Of a stretch of 64,000 nucleotides of DNA, positions 18,781-28,810 are shown one piece after another. The notes below the pieces were generated by a model. That model searched no databases and was not told where the DNA came from. It was given only the letters and a program-made list of their open reading frames with translations. The DNA lies in contig JBFDTN010000001.1 in assembly GCA_040719455.1 (NCBI GenBank), positions 1,583,501-1,647,500 of the forward strand, given 5' to 3'. Each line of letters starts with the position of its first letter. Within the stretch, counting starts at the first letter, position 1. Source of the DNA: Streptococcus pneumoniae. Its GTDB lineage: Bacteria; Bacillota; Bacilli; Lactobacillales; Streptococcaceae. The translations under genes and the position numbers were made by a program.

Positions 18781-19308
18781 CTATTCTTCCGTAGTATCTG
18801 CTGCTTTTTGTTGCTGCCAGAGTTTGTAGAAAACGAGAATAATCGGAATTAGATAAACCACAACGGTCACGATAAGCGTCACTCTACTTCCTTGGATACT
18901 TGCATCAATCATATCTTGATTACCTGCATAGACAGAACGTGCGATACTGGTTGAGCCTACAAAGCCATAAATTCCTAGCACTACTTTAAGAAGGAGGTAA
19001 GCCAGATAGGAAAGATTTGCCTGTAAGACCTGCTTTTTAAGGAGTAGGAAAAGGGTAATGAGGAGTAGCACCAAACCAACCACTACAAAAGCTTTATGGA
19101 CGGTATTCAGATTAAATTCTATGGTCTTGCGAAAAACCTTCATGAGCTCTTCAGTCTGAGCATTTGGAATATTTTGCTTTTGATAGGATTCCTTTATGAC
19201 GGCAAGGACTGAATCAGGTTTCGTCGTAAATTGACTAAAAACGCCCCATAAGGTCAAAGCCCCTGAAATCACCAAAAGCACATATAAGTAAATCGGTTTC
19301 TTTTTCAT
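18781..19308 (-). CDS. Hypothetical integral membrane protein
   Basis: A 175-residue protein with four predicted helices (about residues 5-24, 64-84, 90-118 and 140-163) and a soluble segment of about 40 residues between helices 1 and 2 (residues 25-63), probably extracellular. The C-terminus is cytoplasmic and charged (WQQQKAADTTEE). I recognise no family. GGAGGG precedes three consecutive ATGs; the third (19306-19308) has the best spacing (7 nt). It stands alone. Confidence 0.65.
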   Translation of the reverse strand: MKKKPIYLYVLLVISGALTLWGVFSQFTTKPDSVLAVIKESYQKQNIPNAQTEELMKVFRKTIEFNLNTVHKAFVVVGLVLLLITLFLLLKKQVLQANLSYLAYLLLKVVLGIYGFVGSTSIARSVYAGNQDMIDASIQGSRVTLIVTVVVYLIPIILVFYKLWQQQKAADTTEE

Positions 19309-19426
19309 CATCATTCCCTCCATTTCTACGAAAAAGATTGATTTCATTATAGCGCAATCATGTTAAGATATCAAGTTTATTTAAGGGATGATTGTGTAAA
19401 TTCTTCTCTATAAAATAGACAACATT

Positions 19427-19543
19427 CTAGGGATTAAAACTACTGTATCTATCAAAAGTAAAACTCTTGCCACTAACAGAGCTAATAAAATGACTCGCAA
19501 AGTCTTTGATAATTTGAATACGGGATTCTTGATATGAAATCAT
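19427..19543 (-). CDS. Possible 38-residue small protein
   Basis: In the otherwise empty 19309-19720 interval the reverse strand has ATG (19541-19543) and a 38-codon frame (MISYQESRIQIIKDFASHFI...) ending in TAG, preceded by AGGAGAGG about 13 bases upstream. It has no recognisable domain and may be a remnant of a larger gene. Weakly supported; no other gene is seen in this gap. Confidence 0.25.
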   Translation of the reverse strand: MISYQESRIQIIKDFASHFISSVSGKSFTFDRYSSFNP

Positions 19544-19650
19544 TGGCTGTTTCTGTCCTCTCCTAAAAATTATAGACTATTATAGCTTAAAATACAGATT
19601 TTTCTGAATTTTTAGCCATATAAATAGTAAATGTCTATCATCGCTACACA

Positions 19651-19682
19651 AAATCCCAGCCTCAAGATAAGGCTGGGATTTG
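19651..19682 (-). terminator. malP terminator
   Basis: Reverse strand: AAATCCCAGCC, loop, GGCTGGGATTTT; a 10-bp stem followed by a T-tract, 40 bp after the malP stop. Confidence 0.85.
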
Positions 19683-19720
19683 TTCATTTTATTAGCAAGG
19701 TAAGATTGAAAGGAAAGAAA

Positions 19721-21979
19721 TCAATTCAAATGCCATACATCTTCATTGTATTGAGCGATGGTGCGGTCTGCTGAAAAGAACCCAGCTTTGGCGATATTGA
19801 CCAATACTTTCTCTAACCAGCTATCGCGCTCTTCGTAGTCTTTTAGCATACGCTCTTTCGTTGCGATATAGTCTTCAAGGTCAATCAAGGTCATGAACCA
19901 GTCTTTATTGAGCAATTCATAATACAAGCGCTCCAATCGTTCGCTTTGCCCAACGGCTCTTACTGTATCGCTCACGATAAAGTCCACCAATGGTTTAATC
20001 GCTTCGCGCTCATAGTAATCGCGTGAGATGTAGCTACTATGTGCATAGTGCTGGATGATCGTCTCGCTGTCTTCACCGAAGATATAGATATTCTCATCGC
20101 CAACCAACTCATGAATTTCAACATTTGCACCGTCAGATGTTCCCAAGGTAAGGGCACCATTGAGCATGAACTTCATGTTTCCTGTACCAGATGCTTCTTT
20201 AGAAGCGAGGGAAATTTGCTCTGAGATGTCTCCTGCGGCAATCAAGAAACTTGCTGCAGTAACGTTGTAATTTTCCACCATCACGACTTGCAAATGCGGT
20301 GCTACATCTGGGTCATTTGCAATAACCTCAGACAAGCAAAGAATCAAGTGAATGATGTCTTGTGCAATCGTGTAGGCTGGTGCTGCTTTTCCACCAAAGA
20401 AGATGGTGACTGGACGAGCTGGGATATTGCCTGCTTTGATGTCCAAATATTTATGAATCACATAAAGAGCATTCATTTGTTGACGTTTGTACTCATGGAG
20501 ACGCTTGATTTGGATGTCAAAGATCGAATCTGGGTTAATCTCTACATGTTGGTGCTCTTTCAAATGGCGGACTAATTTCCGTTTATTGTGAGCCTTAATC
20601 TTCTCAAGCTCAGCTTTCACATCGCTATTGCCAGAGAAGTCAAGCAAGTCTTCCAATTTCGCTGCATCATAGTGCCAATCCTTGCCAAGAAGACTATCAA
20701 GATAGTGAGAAAGGCGTGGATTGATATGCATGAGCCAGCGGCGGAAGGTAATACCGTTTGTTTTATTATTAAATTTCTCAGGATAAATGTCGTAGAAAGC
20801 CTTCAACTCAGAATTTTTCAAGATTTCTGTATGAAGAGCTGCAACCCCATTGACACTGTATCCGTAGTGGATATCCATGTGCGCCATGTGTACACGGTTA
20901 TGTTCATCAACGATTTGCACCGCAGGGTCACTATAGGTTTCTTTGATACGACGATCCAATTCACGAATGATGGGTACCAAGTGAGGAACCACTTCTTCCA
21001 AGAAGTCGATTGGCCATTTTTCAAGCGCTTCTGCTAAGATCGTGTGGTTGGTATAGGCAGTCATATTCTTCACGATCGTGATCGCCTCATCTAGCTCAAT
21101 GCCACGCTCAGTCAAGAGACGAATCATTTCTGGAATAACAAGAGATGGGTGGGTATCATTGATTTGAATGACTGCGTAGTCTGCTAGATTATGAAGATTG
21201 CTACCTTTAGCCAATGCCTCATCCAAAATCAACTGAGCACCATTTGAAACCATGAAGTATTGTTGGAAGATACGGAGCAGTTCTCCTTGACGGTCGCTAT
21301 CGTCTGGATAAAGGAACAAGGTCAAGTTATGGGCAATATCTGTCTTGTCAAAGTCAATCCCGTCATGGATAATGCTAGCGTCCACAGAATCAAGGTCAAA
21401 CAAGCGCAAGCGATTTTTCTTTTCCGTCTTGTAACCTGGGACATCAATATCGTACAAGGTTGAGGTTAGCGTGAAGTTAGCAAAGGGTACTTGATAAGAC
21501 TTTTCAGACTTGATGAGCCAGTTTTGCTCAGAAAGCCAAAAGTTTGGCACGGTCGTTTGTTGGTTATTTTGCAGCACTTGGTGGAACAGTCCGAAATGGT
21601 AGTTAAGACCAATCCCGTCTCCATTTAAGCCAAGAGTTGCAATCGAGTCAAGGAAGCAAGCTGCCAAACGTCCCAAGCCTCCATTTCCAAGAGAAGGCTC
21701 TAGCTCCACTTCTTCCACTGCAATCAAGTCTTTGCCAGCTGCAGCAAGTTCTTGTTTGATGTCATCGTACAAACCGAGATTGATGAGGTTATTAGACAAG
21801 AGTTTTCCGATGAGGAATTCTGCTGAGATGTAGTAGAGTTTTTTCTTGCTATCGTTGACTGGCTTTTTTGCACTGTATTCTTTGGTATAGTTTAACAAGG
21901 CAATATACAATTCTTCGTTGTTACAAGCCACAAGGTCTTTTTGATAATTTTTTTGGATATATTCTTGTAAGTTTGACAT
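19721..21979 (-). CDS. malP: Maltodextrin phosphorylase
   Basis: A 752-residue glycogen/maltodextrin phosphorylase releasing glucose-1-phosphate from alpha-1,4-glucans in the cytoplasm. The PLP site is in [20 protein letters not shown], and the phosphorylase signature includes [15 protein letters not shown]. The start ATG (21977-21979) lies five bases after GGGAG; the ORF opens four codons upstream without support. It is shorter than glycogen phosphorylases of about 800 residues, fitting a maltodextrin enzyme. It follows malQ by about 110 bp and is divergent from malX, the classic streptococcal maltose arrangement. Confidence 0.93.
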   Translation of the reverse strand: MSNLQEYIQKNYQKDLVACNNEELYIALLNYTKEYSAKKPVNDSKKKLYYISAEFLIGKLLSNNLINLGLYDDIKQELAAAGKDLIAVEEVELEPSLGNGGLGRLAACFLDSIATLGLNGDGIGLNYHFGLFHQVLQNNQQTTVPNFWLSEQNWLIKSEKSYQVPFANFTLTSTLYDIDVPGYKTEKKNRLRLFDLDSVDASIIHDGIDFDKTDIAHNLTLFLYPDDSDRQGELLRIFQQYFMVSNGAQLILDEALAKGSNLHNLADYAVIQINDTHPSLVIPEMIRLLTERGIELDEAITIVKNMTAYTNHTILAEALEKWPIDFLEEVVPHLVPIIRELDRRIKETYSDPAVQIVDEHNRVHMAHMDIHYGYSVNGVAALHTEILKNSELKAFYDIYPEKFNNKTNGITFRRWLMHINPRLSHYLDSLLGKDWHYDAAKLEDLLDFSGNSDVKAELEKIKAHNKRKLVRHLKEHQHVEINPDSIFDIQIKRLHEYKRQQMNALYVIHKYLDIKAGNIPARPVTIFFGGKAAPAYTIAQDIIHLILCLSEVIANDPDVAPHLQVVMVENYNVTAASFLIAAGDISEQISLASKEASGTGNMKFMLNGALTLGTSDGANVEIHELVGDENIYIFGEDSETIIQHYAHSSYISRDYYEREAIKPLVDFIVSDTVRAVGQSERLERLYYELLNKDWFMTLIDLEDYIATKERMLKDYEERDSWLEKVLVNIAKAGFFSADRTIAQYNEDVWHLN

Positions 21980-22089
21980 AGTTTCTCCCATATTCGTCTT
22001 CGTTTTTCGTGATATAGTCTTTTAATTTTATTTTACATAGAGTGGCGGGGAAAAGCAAGTTGCCTGTCCACAAGGCCTTAAAATAGAAA

Positions 22090-23598
22090 CTAATTGGCTA
22101 AATATTCGTTGATTCGACGGTAGGTCGTAGTTAAGCCAAGCAATTCTGATTCAATTTCTGGAGTCAATTCGTCTGCCGTCATGCGCCATGACCAGTTGCC
22201 ACCGATAGTAGATGGTAAGTTCATACGAGCAGAGCCATCTAGCTCTAGCAAGTCTTGCATGGTTGCAATAGCCATATAGCTGACAGAGCTAAAGATGGTG
22301 CGAAGCATAGCGTGTGGTACGGTTTCGTACTCTTTACGGTTGGTGTAAAGCTCCATGTAAGCACGAGTCTTGTCATCAATCTCATCCTTGTACCAACCCA
22401 TGATGGTATTATTATCATGCGTACCGGTATAGATGACAGAGTTGTTTGGTGCAAGGTGTGGGCTATCAATGCTTTCATCATCTGGATTATAGGCAAATTG
22501 AGTGACCTTCATACCAGGGAATCCTGTTTTTTCACGTAACTCAATCACTTCATTTGTCATAAATCCAAGATCTTCTGCGATGATATTCAAATCACCCAAG
22601 GCCTCTTTGACTGCTTTAAAGAGGGCATAGTCTGGACCTTTGACCCATTTACCGGTTGATGCAACATCAGAGTCAGCTGGGATTTCCCAGTAAGACTCAA
22701 AGCCACGGAAGTGGTCAATCCGTACAACATCGTAGATTTTAAAGCTCTCACGTAGACGGTCAATCCACCAGCTATAACCGTCTTCATCCATCGCTTTCCA
22801 GTCATAGATTGGATTGCCCCAGAGCTGACCTGTGGCTGAAAATTCATCTGGTGGGCAACCTGCAACAGCTGTTGGACGACCCACTTCGTCTGTTTTGAAG
22901 AATTGTGGTTGTGACCAAACTTCACAGCTATCTGCTGCCACATAAATCGGCATATCGCCGACAATCTCAACATGGCGTTCATTGGCATAAGCTTTTAAGG
23001 CAAGCCATTGTTTAAAGAAGAAATATTGAGTTACACGGTGATAGGTCAATTTATCCGCCAAATCTGTACGGTATTTTTCAAGAGCTTCTGTATCGCGTCT
23101 TCTGGCTGCTTCATCTGGCCACTCCGTCCAAGCTAGCAAGTCAAAATGTTCTTTAATGGCCATGTATTCTGCAAAGACTTCAAGCCAAGCATGGTTGTCA
23201 GCTACAAACTGCTCATAGTCTGAAAGCTCTCCTTTTGCAAGGAAGTTTTGAACAGCTTTCTCTAAGACAGGACGACGTGCTTCAAAGACCTTGGCATAAT
23301 CTACTTGATGAGGATTATCCCCAAAATCACGATTTCCCACATCTTCTGATGACAAAAGCCCTGCTTCCATCAAGAGGTCAAAGTCAATAAAATGGGTATT
23401 TCCTGCAAATGCTGAGAAAGATTGGTAAGGAGAATCCCCATAGCTCGTAGTGCCTAGAGGCAAGATTTGCCAATAGCGTTGCTTGGTGCGAACCAAAAAG
23501 TCTACAAAATCATAGGCACTTTTTCCGAAAGAACCAATGCCATACTTCCCTGGAAGAGAAGAAATGTGCATGAGAACTCCGCTTTGTCGTTTTTTCAT
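22090..23598 (-). CDS. malQ: 4-alpha-glucanotransferase (amylomaltase)
   Basis: A 502-residue GH77 enzyme that disproportionates maltose and maltodextrins and yields glucose plus longer chains for MalP. The catalytic motifs are YDVVRIDHFRGFESYWEIPA (nucleophile Asp), IIAEDLGFM (acid/base Glu) and YTGTHDNNTIMGW. The N-terminus MKKRQSGVLMHISSLPGKYG is typical. It is the first gene of the leftward malQ-malP unit and starts close to two CRE/MalR-type boxes. Confidence 0.95.
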   Translation of the reverse strand: MKKRQSGVLMHISSLPGKYGIGSFGKSAYDFVDFLVRTKQRYWQILPLGTTSYGDSPYQSFSAFAGNTHFIDFDLLMEAGLLSSEDVGNRDFGDNPHQVDYAKVFEARRPVLEKAVQNFLAKGELSDYEQFVADNHAWLEVFAEYMAIKEHFDLLAWTEWPDEAARRRDTEALEKYRTDLADKLTYHRVTQYFFFKQWLALKAYANERHVEIVGDMPIYVAADSCEVWSQPQFFKTDEVGRPTAVAGCPPDEFSATGQLWGNPIYDWKAMDEDGYSWWIDRLRESFKIYDVVRIDHFRGFESYWEIPADSDVASTGKWVKGPDYALFKAVKEALGDLNIIAEDLGFMTNEVIELREKTGFPGMKVTQFAYNPDDESIDSPHLAPNNSVIYTGTHDNNTIMGWYKDEIDDKTRAYMELYTNRKEYETVPHAMLRTIFSSVSYMAIATMQDLLELDGSARMNLPSTIGGNWSWRMTADELTPEIESELLGLTTTYRRINEYLAN

Positions 23599-23621
23599 AT
23601 CATCACCTCAATGAATAATTC

Positions 23622-23660
23622 TGTTTGCAAGCGTTGATTTCCATGAAAACGTTTGCGTTG
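23622..23660. promoter_or_regulatory. Two CRE/MalR-type operators ahead of malQ
   Basis: TGTTTGCAAGCGTTGA (23622-23637) and TGAAAACGTTTGCGTTG (23644-23660) both match the LacI/GalR-family consensus TGnAAnCGnTnnCA or the MalR box CGCAAACGTTTGCG. They sit directly upstream of the malQ start, so MalR and/or CcpA should control malQP. Confidence 0.7.
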
Positions 23661-23811
23661 ATTTGATTATAACTTAAAACGCTAAGAAGTGCAACCATTT
23701 TTAGAAACTTTTTTCTATTTTTTAAGCTAGCTATGTTTTATCTATGCGTTTTAGCCTTAATATAGCCAAAAATTTACAGAAAAAATTTTCTTACAAATTT
23801 TTAACAAAAAG

Positions 23812-23874
23812 ACTTGCAAACGCTTTCTATTTCTGATATACTAAATATAGTTTAAGAAAACGTTTGCGTAAACG
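23812..23874 (+). promoter_or_regulatory. malX promoter with two overlapping MalR/CRE operators
   Basis: -35 TTGCAA (23814-23819), 17-bp spacer, -10 TATACT (23837-23842). One operator, CTTGCAAACGCTTTC, overlaps the -35, and a second, GAAAACGTTTGCG (about 23857-23869), lies just after the transcription start. Repressor bound at both would block polymerase binding and escape. MalR is encoded downstream at 28811. Confidence 0.78.
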
Positions 23875-23917
23875 AATTCAATTTCTTATCCCATATTTTC
23901 TAGGAGGAAACTCAATC

Positions 23918-25177
23918 ATGAAACATAGATTGTTTAAAGGTGCTGCAGTTCTTGGAACTGTTGGTTTGGCTAGCTTGATGTTAGTCGCTTGTGGAGGAAA
24001 ATCCACAGATAATGCAGGAGGAGATGGTAAGAGTCTTACTTTCTACGTAGAAGAGCAATACAAAGACTACGCTGAAAAAGCGGCAGCTGCGTTTGAAAAA
24101 GAAAGCGGCGCAAAAGTAACCATCAAAACCGGAGATCAATTAACGGGTCTTGAAAATCTCTCTCTTGACAACCAATCTGGAAAAGCACCAGATGTGATGA
24201 TGTCTCCATATGACCGTGTTGGTAGCCTTGGTACAGATGGTCAGCTAGCAGAAGTCAAGCTAGAAAAAGAAGGCATGGCTGATGATACGACCAAATCTCT
24301 CGTAACAGTTGGCGGAACAACTTACGGTGCTCCTGCTGTTATCGAAACATTGGTCATGTACTATAATAAAGACTTGATTTCTGAAGCGCCAAAAACATTT
24401 GCAGAAGTTGAAGAACTTGCTAAAGATAGCAAGTATGCCTTTGCCGGCGAAGACGGCAAGACAACTGCCTTTCTTGCAGATTGGACAAACTTCTACTACA
24501 CTTATGGACTTTTAGCTGGTAATGGTGGCTACGTCTTTGGTGACAATGGAAAAGATCCTAAAGATGTCGGACTTGGAAATGAAGGCTCTATTAAAGGGAT
24601 CGAATATGCCAAAACTTGGTATGCAAAATGGCCAAAAGGAATGCAAGATACTGAAGGTGCTGGCAACTTGATCCAAACTCAATTCCAAGAAGGTAAAACA
24701 GCTGCGATTATCGATGGACCTTGGAAAGCTTCTGCCTTTAAAGATGCGAAAATCAACTACGGTGTTGCAACCATTCCAACTCTTCCAAACGGCAAAAACT
24801 ATGAAGCCTTTGGTGGAGGAAAAGCTTGGGTCATCCCTGCTGGTAGCCAAAACCCAGAATTAGCTCAAAAATTTGTGTCATTCTTGACAACAACAGATCA
24901 ACAAAAAGCCTTTTACGATGCAACCAATGAAATCCCTGCAAATACAGAAGCTCGTACATACGCAGAAGGTAAAAATGATGAGTTGACAACAGCCGTTATC
25001 AAACAATTCCAAGCTGCTCAACCAATGCCAAATATCTCTGAAATGAGCACTATTTGGGATCCAGCAAAAACGATGCTCTTTGACGCTGTAAGTGGCAAAA
25101 AAGATGCAAAAATGGCTGCTGGAGACGCTGTGAAATTGATCAAAGATACGATTGATCAAAAATTCGGTGATAAATAA
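23918..25177 (+). CDS. malX: Maltodextrin-binding lipoprotein MalX
   Basis: A 419-residue ABC-transporter solute-binding protein. The signal peptide ends in the lipobox LVAC with Cys25, so it is tethered to the outer membrane face. The mature part follows the maltose-binding fold (LTFYVEEQYKDYAEKAAAAF, TYGAPAVIETLVMYYNKDLI, GGGKAWVIPAG). It captures maltodextrins for MalCD. The start at 23918 has GGAGGAAA upstream; an in-frame ATG 18 codons earlier lies inside the operator region. First gene of malXCDA. Confidence 0.94.
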   Translation: MKHRLFKGAAVLGTVGLASLMLVACGGKSTDNAGGDGKSLTFYVEEQYKDYAEKAAAAFEKESGAKVTIKTGDQLTGLENLSLDNQSGKAPDVMMSPYDRVGSLGTDGQLAEVKLEKEGMADDTTKSLVTVGGTTYGAPAVIETLVMYYNKDLISEAPKTFAEVEELAKDSKYAFAGEDGKTTAFLADWTNFYYTYGLLAGNGGYVFGDNGKDPKDVGLGNEGSIKGIEYAKTWYAKWPKGMQDTEGAGNLIQTQFQEGKTAAIIDGPWKASAFKDAKINYGVATIPTLPNGKNYEAFGGGKAWVIPAGSQNPELAQKFVSFLTTTDQQKAFYDATNEIPANTEARTYAEGKNDELTTAVIKQFQAAQPMPNISEMSTIWDPAKTMLFDAVSGKKDAKMAAGDAVKLIKDTIDQKFGDK

Positions 25178-25201
25178 GCTGATAAACAGCAGATAGCAGG
25201 T

Positions 25202-25240
25202 AAGACTCGATAGGCACTCCCAGTCGAGTCTTATCTTTAT
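25202..25240 (+). terminator. Hairpin between malX and malC (attenuator-like)
   Basis: AAGACTCGA and TCGAGTCTT form a 9-bp stem followed by an interrupted T-rich run. Sitting right after malX, it could act as a partial terminator or 3' stabiliser, giving more binding protein than permease. That role is inferred. Confidence 0.55.
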
Positions 25241-25287
25241 CTTGTGCTAGACTCTCTCGATGATTGCCTTTTCACACTCATCAAGGC

Positions 25288-25450
25288 TTAGAACCTATAT
25301 TCACAACTCAGCAACTCTATTCAGGACTTATTTTCGCTACTCATCGTTGCTTTTTTTCGAAATACAGTCAGTATTCCTTCAAAAAACGCCTTGATGATCA
25401 TAAAATAAGCTCCCAATTAGAAGACTTCGCTGATGAATACAGGTTCTTAC
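25288..25450 (-). repeat. Repeat B copy 2, between malX and malC
   Basis: Inverted relative to the other copies; it runs TAGAACCTATATTCACAACT to ATGAATACAGGTTCTTA. It fills the malX-malC gap and ends 13 bp before the malC start, leaving only AAAGGAGATT as the ribosome site. Read-through of the operon must cross this structured 160-bp insert. Confidence 0.75.
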
Positions 25451-25463
25451 AAAGGAGATTTTT

Positions 25464-26759
25464 ATGACGACACAACAAAATCCAAGTAAAGCATTACTGC
25501 TCTCCCTGATTCCAGGACTTGGACAAATCTACAATAAGCAAAAGGCTAAAGGATGGATATTCCTTGGTGTCACGCTTGTTTTTCTGGTTTACTTAATCGC
25601 TATTGCTAGTCCAGAATTAGCAGGTCTTGTGACCTTGGGAACGCGACCATTTCGTGATAATTCCCTCTTTATGCTGATCCGTGGCGCTTTCCATTTGATT
25701 TTGGTAGTGGTTTATGGCATTTTTTACGCTTTGAATCTAAAAGACGCCTATACCGTTGCCAAACGGTGGAATGACGGCTTTAAAATCCCTATCACCTTAA
25801 AAGATATGGGCAAGGAAATTTACAGCAATGGATTTCCCTATCTTTTAATCATTCCTTCTTATATTGCTATGACAGCGGCTATTATCTTCCCTGTCGTGGT
25901 GACGCTGCTCATTGCCTTTACCAACTATGACTTTAAACATCTGCCTCCGACCAAGCTCTTAGACTGGGTGGGATTTAGCAACTTTTCAAACATCTGGCGT
26001 CTAAGTACTTTCCGCAGTGCCTTTGGCTCTGTCCTTTCTTGGACCATTATTTGGGCTTTAGCAGCTTCAACCGTGCAGATTGTCATTGGTATCTTTACCG
26101 CTATCGTAGCCAATCAACCGTTCATCAAAGGAAAACGAATCTTTGGCGTTATCTTCCTCCTTCCATGGGCAGTACCTGCTTTCATTACCATCTTGACCTT
26201 TAGCAATATGTTTAATGACAGTATCGGTGCTATCAATACACAAGTTATTCCTTTGCTTGGTAAGGTTCTGCCTTTCCTAAATGGTCATATCATTCCTTGG
26301 AAGACCGATCCGACTTGGACAAAGATTGCCCTCATTATGATGCAAGGCTGGCTAGGATTCCCTTATATCTATGTATTGACGCTAGGAATTTTACAATCCA
26401 TTCCAAATGATCTCTACGAGGCTGCCTATATCGATGGGGCAAATGCTTGGCAGAAATTCCGCAATATTACCTTCCCGATGATTTTAGCGGTGGCAGCACC
26501 AACCCTCATCAGCCAATACACCTTTAACTTCAACAACTTCTCCATCATGTACCTCTTTAATGGTGGAGGCCCTGGTAGTGTCGGCGGGGGCGCAGGCTCA
26601 ACAGACATCTTGATTTCATGGATTTATCGCTTGACGACAGGAACGGCTCCGCAATACTCTATGGCAGCAGCCGTGACCTTGATTATCTCTCTCATCGTCA
26701 TTTCCATCTCCATGATTGCCTTCAAGAAACTACACGCATTTGAAATGGAGGATGTATAA
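25464..26759 (+). CDS. malC: Maltodextrin ABC transporter permease MalC
   Basis: A 431-residue MalF-type permease. The first 130 or so residues hold an extra N-terminal segment with TM helices ([20 protein letters not shown]). The core has about six helices and the EAA loop [20 protein letters not shown], which contacts the ATPase. No ATPase gene is nearby; streptococci generally share a distant MsmK for this. AAAGGAG precedes the ATG. Followed by malD after 1 bp. Confidence 0.94.
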   Translation: MTTQQNPSKALLLSLIPGLGQIYNKQKAKGWIFLGVTLVFLVYLIAIASPELAGLVTLGTRPFRDNSLFMLIRGAFHLILVVVYGIFYALNLKDAYTVAKRWNDGFKIPITLKDMGKEIYSNGFPYLLIIPSYIAMTAAIIFPVVVTLLIAFTNYDFKHLPPTKLLDWVGFSNFSNIWRLSTFRSAFGSVLSWTIIWALAASTVQIVIGIFTAIVANQPFIKGKRIFGVIFLLPWAVPAFITILTFSNMFNDSIGAINTQVIPLLGKVLPFLNGHIIPWKTDPTWTKIALIMMQGWLGFPYIYVLTLGILQSIPNDLYEAAYIDGANAWQKFRNITFPMILAVAAPTLISQYTFNFNNFSIMYLFNGGGPGSVGGGAGSTDILISWIYRLTTGTAPQYSMAAAVTLIISLIVISISMIAFKKLHAFEMEDV

Positions 26760-26760
26760 G

Positions 26761-27600
26761 ATGAATTCTGTAAAATTCAAACGTCGCTTCAGTCATTTTT
26801 TGACCTACTTTTACCTGATTGCCTTATCCATCATTATCCTCTATCCGATTTTGATTACCATTTTATCGGCCTTTAAAACAGGGAACGTCGTGGCCTTTAA
26901 ATTGGATACCAATATCAACTTTAGCTTGGATAATTTTAGGAGGCTCTTTTCTGAAACCCTCTACGGGACTTGGTATCTCAATACCCTCATCATTGCTTTC
27001 TTGACAATGATTGTGCAAACCAGTATAGTAGTATTAGCTGGTTACGCTTACAGCAGGTACAATTTCTTGGCAAGAAAACAAAGCTTGGTATTCTTTCTCA
27101 TCATCCAAATGGTGCCGACCATGGCAGCTCTAACAGCCTTCTTTGTCATGGCGCTCATGCTAAACGCTCTAAACCATAGCTGGTTCCTCATCTTGATTTA
27201 TGTCGGTGGAGGAATTCCGATGAATGCTTGGTTGATGAAAGGCTACTTTGATACCGTTCCGATGTCTCTTGATGAATCCGCAAAACTAGATGGTGCTGGT
27301 CATTTCAGACGTTTCTGGCAAATCGTGCTTCCCCTCGTACGTCCGATGATTGCCGTGCAAGCTCTCTGGGCATTTATGGGACCATTTGGAGACTATATCT
27401 TATCAAGTTTCTTACTGCGTGAGAAAGAATATTACACAGTGGCAGTTGGACTCAGAACCTTTGTCAGCGATGTGAAAAACCTTAAAATCGCTTTCTTTGC
27501 GGCTGGAGCCATCCTTACTGCTCTTCCGATCTGTATTTTATTCTTCTTCCTGCAAAAGAACTTTGTATCTGGCTTAACAAGTGGTGGCGACAAGGGATAA
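26761..27600 (+). CDS. malD: Maltodextrin ABC transporter permease MalD
   Basis: A 279-residue MalG-type permease with six helices and the EAA loop ([25 protein letters not shown] region). It pairs with MalC to form the membrane channel. The start ATG (26761-26763) immediately follows the malC stop; an earlier in-frame ATG lies inside malC. The C-terminus [12 protein letters not shown] is typical of MalG. Confidence 0.94.
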   Translation: MNSVKFKRRFSHFLTYFYLIALSIIILYPILITILSAFKTGNVVAFKLDTNINFSLDNFRRLFSETLYGTWYLNTLIIAFLTMIVQTSIVVLAGYAYSRYNFLARKQSLVFFLIIQMVPTMAALTAFFVMALMLNALNHSWFLILIYVGGGIPMNAWLMKGYFDTVPMSLDESAKLDGAGHFRRFWQIVLPLVRPMIAVQALWAFMGPFGDYILSSFLLREKEYYTVAVGLRTFVSDVKNLKIAFFAAGAILTALPICILFFFLQKNFVSGLTSGGDKG

Positions 27601-27679
27601 TCTTGTCCCACCCTGTTTTTTGATAAGAACCTTTCCTGCCTAACCTTTAAACCTCACAAATCAAGACCTGACTAGCATT

Positions 27680-27897
27680 TATAGTCATTTAGTCTTCATT
27701 TATTACGTCGTTAACTCGTCTTGCTTAAACAGTCCAGTGGACTGTTTAAGGTTGGAAATAGGGATTAAGTAATAATCCTCAACTAAGTCCACTGGACTGT
27801 TGAAGGTGGGAAATAAGGATTATGAAATAATCCTCAGTTAACCTAAGTTCTGCCTGCGACTCATTGCCTCGTACTAAATCAAAGCTAAACAACTATA
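27680..27897 (-). repeat. Repeat A copy 6, with duplicated hairpin module
   Basis: Inverted copy: ATAGTCATTTAGTCTTCATT at the left, AAATCAAAGCTAAACAACTATA at the right. The central module (CAGTCCAGTGGACTG hairpin plus the ATAATCCT segment) occurs twice, giving about 218 bp instead of about 155. It lies between malD and malA, so transcription of malA must pass through it. Confidence 0.8.
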
Positions 27898-27991
27898 TCA
27901 TGACTGACGATATAGCTAGAACTTGATTTGTCACCAGTATTATCCTGTGAGTTTGGGGAAATATCTCCACTCTCCATTAGAAAGTACGATT

Positions 27992-28801
27992 ATGCTTCCT
28001 TATCCATTTTCTTATTTTGCAGCTATTTGGGGGGTTAAACGTCCCTTTGCCTATCGCAAATCCTTGAGCTGGTTTCAGCTGATGTTTACCAGTGTCTTTT
28101 TGATTGCACTTTTGTTGATTCCTGTGTCTGTCCAGCAGGCGGATCGCACGTCTTATCCGCTTTCGACCTTTATCGAGCCAGTATTTGAACCTCTGACCGA
28201 TGAGGTCATGCAAGATTTTTCTCAGCATGCACAGATCAGCAATCATCAGCTGAGCTATACAGGCACTCTTGCTACACATAGGAGTCCTTTGGGTGATGTA
28301 TTAATTGGACAAGACCAGACAAAACCGCAGCAAAAGCTGACTCTAGCTTTTGAGCCTAACCGACTCGTCATCAGCCAAGCTGGAGAGGAACTCGCCAATC
28401 TAGCCTATCAAGCTATTGACAATGAAGCATTAAAGAGTAAGGAACGTTTGATGGAAGCCATTAACCAAGACTGGTTTCAGCAAAATCGCTTGGCTATTAG
28501 TCTCTTTCTCATCGGATTATCTGGAGCTTTATTAACGTTGAACTTTTTCATCGTGGCAATAGGGGCAACTTTCTTTTTGTATCTCACTAAGAAATCACGC
28601 CTTTTCTCTTTTCGAACAGTCAAGGAATGCTATCATTTCATTCTCAACTGTCTGGGGATGCCTACGATGATCGCCCTTATCTTAGGCTTACTAGGGCAAC
28701 CCATGACGACGATGATCACTTGTCAGAATATTTTGTTTGTCCTTTATCTCGTGATTTTATTTTACAAGACACATTTCCGCGATGATGCGACGGAGCAATA
28801 G
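27992..28801 (+). CDS. malA: MalA maltodextrin utilisation protein (DUF1189)
   Basis: A 269-residue membrane protein: an N-terminal helix (about residues 30-48), a soluble extracellular segment, then a cluster of helices in the C-terminal third. It matches the DUF1189 proteins called MalA in pneumococcus, located between malD and malR. Biochemical role unproven. The start at 27992 ([20 protein letters not shown]) is the family N-terminus but has only a weak ribosome site; longer starts run back into repeat A6. Confidence 0.8.
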   Translation: MLPYPFSYFAAIWGVKRPFAYRKSLSWFQLMFTSVFLIALLLIPVSVQQADRTSYPLSTFIEPVFEPLTDEVMQDFSQHAQISNHQLSYTGTLATHRSPLGDVLIGQDQTKPQQKLTLAFEPNRLVISQAGEELANLAYQAIDNEALKSKERLMEAINQDWFQQNRLAISLFLIGLSGALLTLNFFIVAIGATFFLYLTKKSRLFSFRTVKECYHFILNCLGMPTMIALILGLLGQPMTTMITCQNILFVLYLVILFYKTHFRDDATEQ

Positions 28802-28810
28802 GAGGTTTTT

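Noticed and set aside
20588-21037. Long forward-strand open frame within malP
   Set aside because: It is antisense to an intact conserved enzyme and lacks a ribosome site.
27601-27680. Possible small gene between malD and repeat A6
   Set aside because: No start with a ribosome site and no coding-like frame.
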